Of a stretch of DNA of 64,000 bases, positions 6,847 to 13,480 are shown piece by piece. The position numbers were made by a program, and so were the translations under genes. The notes below the pieces were generated by a model. The model searched no databases. It saw only the letters and a list, made by a program, of their open reading frames with translations, and had not been told where the DNA came from. The stretch is from a virus. The number at the start of each line of letters is the position of its first letter. Position 1 is the stretch's first letter. The DNA lies in the IMG/VR virus record IMGVR_UViG_3300050821_003950, positions 1-64,000 of that record. One strand, given 5' to 3'.

Positions 6847-8657
6847 TCAACGGCGTTCCCACGCTGCTCGACCTTCCGATCTGGGAGGAGCTTGTTCCGC
6901 ATTTGAAGATGACGAGCTTCAAAGAGGACAAGTATGTGCGCGTCGACTTCTCGCCGTTGCCCGCAGAGCTGGCGACGCGAGCGCTCGCCGTCGTCGTGTC
7001 CTGTATCTCGTGCGCGCGAATCATCCATCCCATGCGCTCTCGAAAAAAGTCGACGCGCTCACGCATCGCCGGCACGCCGATCGAGAGTGGACTCTTTCAC
7101 ACGGCGACGTGCATGCAGAAAGAAAACTCCGGGTGTTGCCGCACGCACGTCGCGCGCGAGTATCGCGCTCGGTTTCGTGATCTCTACTGGAAAGGAACGG
7201 ACCCCATGAGTCACCACGCGAACGTCATCGTTGCCGATCCCCCTTGGCCCTTCGGCGACAAGCTCCCCGGCCCCGGCCGCGGCGCCGAGAAGCACTACAA
7301 GGTGATGACGATCGACGAGATCAAGAGCTACCTCGACGTCGGGCCGCTGAAAGGGCTCGTCGAAGACGATGCGATGCTCGTCCTCTGGCGCGTGGGCTCG
7401 CAGCAACAAGAGGCACTCGACGTCGTCAAAGCGTGGGGTTTCGTCGTCAAGAGCGAGATCGTGTGGGTGAAGACGAAGAAGGGCACGCCTGACGACGAGA
7501 GCGACGAGGCGATGGACGATCCCAAGTCGACCAAGATCGGGATGGGCCACTACGTCAGGAACGAGCACGAGATCGCGCTCGTCTGCACGCGCGGCAAGTT
7601 CAAGGTGGCCGATCGTGGCGTGCGCTCGACCTTCCGCGCTCCGCTCGGCGAACACTCCGAGAAGCCTGCGAAGTTCTTCGAGCTGATCGAAAGGCTGGCG
7701 GGGGAGGGGCGAAAAGGCCACATGGTCGAATTGTTCGCGAGAAAAATCCGGCCGGGTTGGCACGTGATGGGCGATGAGATCCCATCGGGCTACGCGTGGA
7801 CGCCGGCCGGCAATACCTCAAGTGAGGTATTAGCGGCCCCCGGGACAAACACTTTACCGCTCGGCGCGAAGGTCCCGCCCGAGGCGTGGGGGCTCATGTC
7901 GATATGGGACAGGGCGAAATTCCGCGCCCATGCCTACGACCCCGAGGTCGACGGGCGCCCCGACAGCGACGAGGCGGCCGAAGAGGCGATCGTGCGGGAG
8001 ATGGTGAAGGCTCCGAAGGCTGCGCGCAAGCCGCGGAAGAAGAAGGGCGATCACCCGCAACAAGAGACCGACGAGCAGATCCGCGCCGAGCTGGCGAAGG
8101 CTCCGGTCTCTGCGCATCACGAGGTGCCGCCCGCGAAGACGAGCGGCGCAGCCGAGGCGCAGTCCAAGGCGGCAGTTCCGCACACGAACGGCACGAACGG
8201 CACCGTGAAATACTCGCTCAGCGACGAGACCGCCCGAGCGCTCTACGTCGAGCGCGCCGTGACCGAGAAGCTACTCTCGCCGCAAGAGGCGAAGAACACG
8301 GCCGAAGGCTGGATCCTCTTGCAGTCGCGCGCGCCCTCGGGATGGTTCGATCGCGACCCGTTCGGCGACGCCGTCAAACCGCCGCCCACGACCTCGAACG
8401 TCGACACGGACTTCGGCAGTCTCGCGACCGAGCTGACGAGCGCGGGCGCGCCGATCAGCATCGTCACCCTCGCGGGCCTGACGCCCATGAAGCGTCACGT
8501 CCTGCGCGCGTGGCTCGACAACGAGAAGGGCAACCTCGACAGCTTGCCCGAATGGTGGCGCGACGCCGTCGGGTGGGGACCGAAGCTCGCCGACACGTGG
8601 AGCGCGGCGCGCACGCGGCTCGCGAAGTGGGAAGAGAGCGACGAGGCAACGGTGTGA
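6843..8657 (+). CDS. MT-A70 family adenine DNA methyltransferase with extra N- and C-terminal regions
   Basis: One frame of 604 residues. Residues 1-121 resemble a separate small Cys-containing phage protein (VSCISCARIIHP, then CMQKENSGCC). An internal ATG at 7206, with GGAAAGGA upstream, could start the enzyme on its own, so either a fusion or two starts are possible. From 7206, NVIVADPPWPF gives the catalytic DPPW, followed by MLVLWRVGSQ, a YVRNEHEIALVCTRGK segment and HSEKPAKFFELIE, the MT-A70 order. The product would make N6-methyladenine, plausibly against host restriction. A charged linker and a helical C-terminal domain of about 150 residues follow. A palindrome sits in the linker at 7812. 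Confidence 0.82.
   Translation: MINGVPTLLDLPIWEELVPHLKMTSFKEDKYVRVDFSPLPAELATRALAVVVSCISCARIIHPMRSRKKSTRSRIAGTPIESGLFHTATCMQKENSGCCRTHVAREYRARFRDLYWKGTDPMSHHANVIVADPPWPFGDKLPGPGRGAEKHYKVMTIDEIKSYLDVGPLKGLVEDDAMLVLWRVGSQQQEALDVVKAWGFVVKSEIVWVKTKKGTPDDESDEAMDDPKSTKIGMGHYVRNEHEIALVCTRGKFKVADRGVRSTFRAPLGEHSEKPAKFFELIERLAGEGRKGHMVELFARKIRPGWHVMGDEIPSGYAWTPAGNTSSEVLAAPGTNTLPLGAKVPPEAWGLMSIWDRAKFRAHAYDPEVDGRPDSDEAAEEAIVREMVKAPKAARKPRKKKGDHPQQETDEQIRAELAKAPVSAHHEVPPAKTSGAAEAQSKAAVPHTNGTNGTVKYSLSDETARALYVERAVTEKLLSPQEAKNTAEGWILLQSRAPSGWFDRDPFGDAVKPPPTTSNVDTDFGSLATELTSAGAPISIVTLAGLTPMKRHVLRAWLDNEKGNLDSLPEWWRDAVGWGPKLADTWSAARTRLAKWEESDEATV
7812..7831. repeat. Perfect palindrome inside the methyltransferase gene
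   Basis: AATACCTCA, two bases (AG), TGAGGTATT: two perfect 9-bp arms. It lies in the region coding the low-constraint linker after the methyltransferase core, where such a perfect AT-containing palindrome is unexpected for this GC-rich genome. Confidence 0.75.
7835..7855 (-). repeat. Box shared with the integrase-side intergenic region
   Basis: On the minus strand this reads AAAGTGTTTGT, CC, CGGGGGCC. The plus strand at 39911-39931 reads AAAGTGTTTGT, AT, CGGGGGCC: 19 of 21 bases agree. Chance matches of an AT-rich 11-mer plus an 8-mer should be rare in this genome. Confidence 0.6.
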
Positions 8658-8670
8658 AAGGAGAAGGGCC

Positions 8671-8925
8671 ATGGAAGAGACATTCGATTTCGGTGAAGCG
8701 ATCAAGAGACTGAAGGCCGGCTCGCGTGTCGCGCGCGCAGGTTGGAACGGTAAGGGCATGTGGATCGTCCTGATCAAGCCCGGCAACGCGATGCACACGT
8801 CGGCCGCGGAGAAGTACCCGATGCAAGAGTGCATCGGCATGAAGAACGCGCAGGAAGAGATGCAGCCGGGATGGCTCGCGAGTCAGCTCGATATGCTCGC
8901 CGAGGACTGGACCGAGGTGAAGTGA
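8671..8925 (+). CDS. DUF2829/Tad2-like protein (anti-Thoeris candidate)
   Basis: 84 residues; AAAGGAG sits about 7 bases upstream of ATG 8671. FDFGEAIKRLKAGSRVARAGWNGKGMWI near 5-32 and GWLASQLDMLAEDW near the end are the two signature blocks of DUF2829, and the length is normal for the family. Tad2 members sequester the cyclic ADP-ribose-type signal made by Thoeris ThsB and so block abortive defence. The fold match is strong by motif; anti-Thoeris activity is inferred. It stands alone between the methyltransferase and replication genes. Confidence 0.8.
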   Translation: MEETFDFGEAIKRLKAGSRVARAGWNGKGMWIVLIKPGNAMHTSAAEKYPMQECIGMKNAQEEMQPGWLASQLDMLAEDWTEVK

Positions 8926-9191
8926 GCAAGCGCGCCGCTCCGTGGACCCCGCAACGGTTCCGCTGGGCGGCGCGCATGTGGTTTCTGCTCGTCGAGGCGA
9001 GAGCCTACACCGAACGAGAAAGAGAAAAACGCGATGGTCGAGATCGAGTCAGGATTCAGCGAGACCGCGAGCGCGCGGCGTGCCGTCGAAGACGATCGAA
9101 AGAGGGCGAAGAAATACCTCTTGCGTCGCTACATGGAGATTTGGACGTTGCAGAATTGCGTCGACGTCCCAACGATGCAGACGCTCGCTGA
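8922..9191 (+). CDS. Doubtful small ORF overlapping the next gene
   Basis: GTG 8922 overlaps the preceding stop (GTGA), and the first 35 or so codons (SKRAAPWTPQRFRWAARMWFLLVEARAY) have the codon pattern of the operon. After about 9030 it becomes an Arg/Glu-rich shadow of the overlapping gene at 9034. Either the protein really ends in this odd tail or the frame once stopped near 9030. Confidence 0.3.
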   Translation: MSKRAAPWTPQRFRWAARMWFLLVEARAYTEREREKRDGRDRVRIQRDRERAACRRRRSKEGEEIPLASLHGDLDVAELRRRPNDADAR

Positions 9192-9234
9192 TGACGTTGC
9201 CAACGGCAAGCACGCGGACGAGAAACTCGAATGA
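9034..9234 (+). CDS. Small hypothetical helical protein
   Basis: 66 residues, starting at ATG 9034 with GAAAGAG about 8 bases upstream; the stop overlaps the helicase start (ATGA). Third-position GC is high, as in real genes here. The sequence is charged and helical (RRAVEDDRKRAKKYLLRRYMEIW). No family recognised. Confidence 0.6.
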   Translation: MVEIESGFSETASARRAVEDDRKRAKKYLLRRYMEIWTLQNCVDVPTMQTLADDVANGKHADEKLE

Positions 9235-10640
9235 CCGAGCTGCGACAGATCCGTGCGAGGGCCGACGGTGAGATCGTGCTCTACGATCTCCCCGCGAAGA
9301 CGCTCGAACGCCTAACGCTCAAGCTCTCGCTCACAAATCCGAAATACGCGGCGCTCAAGCAATTCAACCGCTTCACGGGGACCGAGCCCGAGAGGATCTA
9401 CAGCGCGGTCGAGATGCCCGACGGATCGCTTCACTGCCCCCGCGGCGCCTTCGGTCTCATTCGCGAGGAGTGCTTCAAGGATGGGCTCGTGCCCAAGATC
9501 GAGATCGATGAGCGCGCCGACGGGACATCGATCACGATCGTCAAGCGCGACTACCTCCCGCCGCGCGACTACCAAGCGCAGGGCGTCGACGAGATTCTGC
9601 GAAAGCTGCAAGGGCTGATCGTGCTTCCGTGCGGCACCGGCAAGACGAAGCTCGGCGGCTACGCGATCCTCGCGGTCAAGCGCACGACGCTCGTGATCGT
9701 GCACACGACCGATCTCGCCGATCAGTGGCTCGAAGACTTGCGATCGTTCGGCATCGAAGCGGGGCTCGTGGGCGCGGGCAAGACGAGCCTCGGTCACGAA
9801 GTCGTCGTCGGCATCGTCGACAGCGTCGTCGACGCGCTCGAAACGATGCCCGAGTGGGGCAAGCGTTTCGGGATGGTGCTCGTCGACGAGTGCCACCATA
9901 CGCCGGCCGCGACGTTTCAACGTGCCTTGCGTCTGCTCCCCGCTCGACGCCGCGTCGGACTCACCGCCACGCCCGAGCGCGAAGATTCGCTGACGTGGCT
10001 CGTCGGTTGGAGCTTCGGCCCGACGCTCCTAGAGCGCTCGACGATCGAGATGATCAAGCTCGGCTACCTCATGCCCGCCAAGATCGAGATCGTGCACACG
10101 GGGTGGACGTGGACCTACGACGGCCCCGAGAAGAAGCGACTCGCCACGCTCGAAAAGGACATCGCCGAGGACATCTCGCGCAACGCGATGATCGCCGACC
10201 GCGTCGCCGTCGAGGCGAAGACCGGCGAGACGTGCCTCGTGCTCGCTCGCACGCGCGCGCACTGCAAAGAGCTGGCGGAGATGATCTGCGCGCGAGGCGT
10301 CGAGGCGCACGCAGTCACCGGACGCTCGAAGAAGAAGGATCGGCGAAGCTCGATCGGGGCTCTGCGCGCGGGCGATCTGCCCGTCATGGTCGCGACGTCG
10401 CTCGCCGATGAGGGGCTTGACCTTCCGCGGCTCTCGTACATCGCGCTCGCGAGCCCGCAACGAGCCCGCGGCGTCACGATCCAACGGCTCGGCCGCTTGC
10501 TGCGTCTCTGGAAAGGGAAGAAGCCGAAGCTCGCCGACTTCGTCGACGACGAGGTCGAGACCCTCGCGAGCCGCGCGAGCGAACGCCGACGCGTCTACAA
10601 AGAGACGGGGCTATTGGAGCCGAGCGCGAGGACGACATGA
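9231..10640 (+). CDS. Superfamily 2 DNA helicase (XPB/UvsW-like)
   Basis: 469 residues. RDYQAQGVDEIL (Q-like motif) near 111 is followed by Walker A VLPCGTGKTKLG near 130, the DECH box VLVDECHHTPA near 218, and GLTATPERED near 243. The C-terminal RecA-like half has VMVATSLADEGLDLP near 385 and TIQRLGRLLR near 418. This order matches XPB, UvsW and related branch-migrating helicases. It may remodel replication or recombination intermediates. An N-terminal 110-residue region is unassigned. The stop overlaps the start of an HNH gene. Confidence 0.88.
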   Translation: MTELRQIRARADGEIVLYDLPAKTLERLTLKLSLTNPKYAALKQFNRFTGTEPERIYSAVEMPDGSLHCPRGAFGLIREECFKDGLVPKIEIDERADGTSITIVKRDYLPPRDYQAQGVDEILRKLQGLIVLPCGTGKTKLGGYAILAVKRTTLVIVHTTDLADQWLEDLRSFGIEAGLVGAGKTSLGHEVVVGIVDSVVDALETMPEWGKRFGMVLVDECHHTPAATFQRALRLLPARRRVGLTATPEREDSLTWLVGWSFGPTLLERSTIEMIKLGYLMPAKIEIVHTGWTWTYDGPEKKRLATLEKDIAEDISRNAMIADRVAVEAKTGETCLVLARTRAHCKELAEMICARGVEAHAVTGRSKKKDRRSSIGALRAGDLPVMVATSLADEGLDLPRLSYIALASPQRARGVTIQRLGRLLRLWKGKKPKLADFVDDEVETLASRASERRRVYKETGLLEPSARTT

Positions 10641-11710
10641 CCACTATCTCGATCGATGTCGCTAGAGGGATGGTTGAAAGGTTGAAGCGCCTTGAAAAAC
10701 ATCGACTCGATGGCTTTCTCGATCACTTCATCTACCAAAGAGGTCTACGGAGAATTTTGGATCTGCCCGTCGAGTTGCTCGACTCGGCCATGAAGAATCT
10801 TGAAGCTCTAGAGAAAGGGCCGATCAACTCATTTGGCGAATGTCCACACGACACCGATGCTTGCAAAGAATGCAACGAGTGGGTGCACAACAGATGTCGT
10901 GTTTGCGAGCATCGAACAGATATCCTCTTACCTCTCGCGACCGCCGAGGAGGCGATCCTACGGATGCCTGATCCGCGAGAGTACAAGAAAATTCAGAACG
11001 TCAGTCTATACACGCGCGGCATTGGACAACACGGCGAAAACGGCGGCGAGTTGATTCCATGGGACAAGGTTGCCGAGCTAGGCCCAATCAACGCGTATCG
11101 AGGACTCTGCTCTTTCAGGATCTATCCGTGGGGAGAGATGCAGCGCTTCATGCGTAGCGTTTCTCTTCGCTATCAGTGCATTTGTGCCGAACATCTCGGC
11201 GTCATGCCTCGGGCTCTGTTCTGTCCGCCCATTGGAGACATGCAACTAGGCAACATGATGCCCTATGGGATGGTGACTGGAAAAACCGTGCTGAGCTGGC
11301 ACAAGGTCGGCACGCTGATCAATATCGATCGCAGTCTTCCGAACACTATCGAAGAGTACCATCTACGGGTCGAGATCACGGCGCGCGAACGCGCGCACGA
11401 AAGTCGCTACAACAGTGAGCAAGACTGGTATGGGCAACTTCAAAGCGTGCGTAGAGACGGCGATGCGTGGTGGGACATCTACAATCTCTACCTGCGTTCG
11501 CCTGAATGGAAAGCGAAACGTGAAGAGGTCAAGGCGCGCGCTCGTAACCGATGCGAGATTTGCGGGCGCACACCCGGTTACGGCTGGAAACCGCGCGGCT
11601 ATCAAGTGCATCACGAGACGTATGTACGTGCCGGCGCAGAGCTTCTAAGCGATCTTCTCTACCTCTGCGGTCGATGTCATGACCGCGAAGACGAGCGCAG
11701 GCGCCGATGA
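10637..11710 (+). CDS. HNH endonuclease with long N-terminal region
   Basis: 357 residues, less GC-rich and with more mixed codons than its neighbours, suggesting transfer. The C-terminal 55 residues hold a classic HNH zinc site: NRCEICGRTPGYGW, then YQVHHETY, then YLCGRCHDRED. Residues 75-95 contain another Cys/His cluster (CPHDTDACKECNEWVHNRCRVCEH), possibly a second zinc finger. It sits between the helicase and the DnaA-like gene with four-base overlaps at both ends, so it is probably a homing endonuclease rather than a packaging nuclease. Confidence 0.8.
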   Translation: MTTISIDVARGMVERLKRLEKHRLDGFLDHFIYQRGLRRILDLPVELLDSAMKNLEALEKGPINSFGECPHDTDACKECNEWVHNRCRVCEHRTDILLPLATAEEAILRMPDPREYKKIQNVSLYTRGIGQHGENGGELIPWDKVAELGPINAYRGLCSFRIYPWGEMQRFMRSVSLRYQCICAEHLGVMPRALFCPPIGDMQLGNMMPYGMVTGKTVLSWHKVGTLINIDRSLPNTIEEYHLRVEITARERAHESRYNSEQDWYGQLQSVRRDGDAWWDIYNLYLRSPEWKAKREEVKARARNRCEICGRTPGYGWKPRGYQVHHETYVRAGAELLSDLLYLCGRCHDREDERRRR

Positions 11711-12003
11711 TGGCCGCCGTCCTACGTCACTGGTCTTTCGACCTTCCGCCGACCGTGCGTGCGCTCGGCGAGCGCATCGCGCGCGAACACGGCAAGACAT
11801 TCGCGGCGCTTGTGAGCGGAACCGGCACGCGCTCGAAGACGATCGCGCTCGCTCGTCACCGCTGGATCGCGATCACGAAGTGGACGCTCGGGCTCTCGTA
11901 CCCCGAGGCGGGCCGCATGTTCGGGCTCGATCACACCACGGTCATCAGCGCGTGCAAGAAGATCGAAGCGCTGCTCGCCGAAGAGTGGAGGGCCACGCCG
12001 TGA
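11707..12003 (+). CDS. Stand-alone DnaA domain-IV-like DNA-binding protein
   Basis: 98 residues. TIALARHRWIAITKWTLGLSYPEAGRMFG, then LDHTTVISACKKIEALL, matches the DnaA C-terminal domain: the basic loop, the helix-turn-helix and the DHTTV signature that reads DnaA boxes. There is no ATPase domain. Placed directly before a primase gene and 3.7 kb before the CCACTTG array, it could recognise the phage origin or occupy host DnaA boxes. ATG 11707 overlaps the previous stop; an ATG at 11710 is the alternative. Confidence 0.72.
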   Translation: MMAAVLRHWSFDLPPTVRALGERIAREHGKTFAALVSGTGTRSKTIALARHRWIAITKWTLGLSYPEAGRMFGLDHTTVISACKKIEALLAEEWRATP

Positions 12004-13268
12004 GCGACGTCAGCCCCGAGGCGAAAGCCGCATGGGAAGCCTACGAGAAGGAAGTCAGGGACGCGTGCCACGCGCCCGGCGCTCTCGCGCGCTACGTGCG
12101 ATCCTGCAACCCCGAAGGCATCGTCGAAGACGGCCCCGACGCCTTCCACTGCCGATCGCCCATCCGTCGAAACAAACACTCTAGCAACTTCTACGTGTAC
12201 CCCGGCGATCGTGGATACAACGACTTCGGCTCGCACGAGGGCGGCGACATGCTCGCCTTCATCCGTCGCCTTTGGAACCTTACGAGCTACCGCGACGTGC
12301 TCGACAAGGCGGCCGTCGCGCTCGGGATCCCGACGTGGGAGGAGAGGAAGGGCGCCTTCCTCACGAACGGCGCTTCGCACGAGAGCGTCGAGACGCTGCT
12401 CGCGCGCTTCTCGGGCGAGTACGTCGACGAGGCGCGCGTGTTCGATTGCTGCACGTGGCTCGCGAACCTCTGCGCGTCGATCCTCCCCGAGTCAGCGCGC
12501 GCGCACCTCCGCGAACACTACGGAATGACCGACGAGTACATCACGCTCGAACGCGTGGGCTACGTCCCGCCCGCCTTGTGGGAACTGGTCAAGCATCCCC
12601 CGCAAGAGTGCCCCTACGACACGAAGACGCTTCTCTCGACGGGTTGGTTTTGGGCCGAGCACGGGCATTGCGAGCCCGGCGCGGGCAAGGTCGAGGCGGT
12701 CTTCGCGGACCGGATCGTCTTTCAATACTGGAAAGATTCGAGCGCCCGCTACACGATCGCGCGCAAGTGGTTCGGCGGGCTGACCGAGGCCGACCTCTCG
12801 CCCGAGTGGGTGAAGCGTCACCCGTGGGAAGCGGGCAAATACAAGAAGCTCCCGACGCGCGACGCGGTCAAGCGTCCCTACGTCTCGCCCTTCATCACGA
12901 ACACGATCCTTTGGGGCGAGGACTGTCTTCGGCTCGCTCGCGGGGGCTGCGTCATCGTCACCGAGGGCATCACCGACGCGATGATCCTCTCGATGCTCGG
13001 CTTCCTCGTGATCTCGCCCGTCACCGTCGCCTTCGCCGCGCACGACATCGAGCACGTCGTCGACTTGCTGCGCCGCGTGCAGCCTCGCCGCGTGATCCTC
13101 TGCAACGACAGCGAGGCGAGCGGCGCGGGCCTCAAGGGTGCGATGAAGATGGCCGAGACGCTTTGGAGCGCGGGCTACAAGGCTGCGATCGCGAAGCTCG
13201 TGCGCCCCGAGGGCACCGAGAAGATCGACGTGAACGAGTTCGTGACGCGAGTGATGAGGGCCACATGA
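12000..13268 (+). CDS. Toprim DNA primase (DnaG-like)
   Basis: 422 residues from GTG 12000. The N-terminal part (FHCRSPIRRNKHSSNFYVYPG then YNDFGSHEGGDMLAFIRRLW) resembles the CHC2 zinc domain and its following beta sheet, though only some metal ligands are evident. The C-terminal part has VIVTEGITDAMIL near 320 (Toprim Glu) and RVILCNDSEASGAGLKGAM near 363 (Toprim DxD-like region), then an Asp-rich end. It should lay RNA primers at the fork. It follows the DnaA-like gene and precedes the P-loop ATPase, a normal phage replication order. Confidence 0.75.
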   Translation: MSDVSPEAKAAWEAYEKEVRDACHAPGALARYVRSCNPEGIVEDGPDAFHCRSPIRRNKHSSNFYVYPGDRGYNDFGSHEGGDMLAFIRRLWNLTSYRDVLDKAAVALGIPTWEERKGAFLTNGASHESVETLLARFSGEYVDEARVFDCCTWLANLCASILPESARAHLREHYGMTDEYITLERVGYVPPALWELVKHPPQECPYDTKTLLSTGWFWAEHGHCEPGAGKVEAVFADRIVFQYWKDSSARYTIARKWFGGLTEADLSPEWVKRHPWEAGKYKKLPTRDAVKRPYVSPFITNTILWGEDCLRLARGGCVIVTEGITDAMILSMLGFLVISPVTVAFAAHDIEHVVDLLRRVQPRRVILCNDSEASGAGLKGAMKMAETLWSAGYKAAIAKLVRPEGTEKIDVNEFVTRVMRAT

Positions 13269-13477
13269 CGACATCGAAAGACGACGAATACATGAAGGCA
13301 CTACAGAAACCACTGAGGGAAGACGTGCGCTTCGGTGACGGGTGGACGGCTGGCTTCGATTGCGTCGTAAGGTGGCTCGAAGGTCCCGAGGCGAACGCGA
13401 TCGCGAGAGCGACACCGTCCCCTCTCGATGTTCCGCGCGCACTGGCGACCGCATTGCGTACCGCGCAGAAAGGATAA
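13265..13477 (+). CDS. Small hypothetical protein
   Basis: 70 residues starting at the ATGA overlap with the primase stop and ending 3 bases before the next GTG. The sequence DGWTAGFDCVVRWLEGPEANAIA is conserved in style with small phage proteins carrying one amphipathic helix, but I recognise no family. Confidence 0.6.
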   Translation: MTTSKDDEYMKALQKPLREDVRFGDGWTAGFDCVVRWLEGPEANAIARATPSPLDVPRALATALRTAQKG

Positions 13478-13480
13478 ACC

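Noticed and set aside
10620-11710. Possible third case of a homing gene copying its neighbour's 3' end (helicase end compared with HNH end)
   Set aside because: Only 13 of 19 bases agree with a gap and the encoded residues differ, which chance plus the ATGA junction explains.
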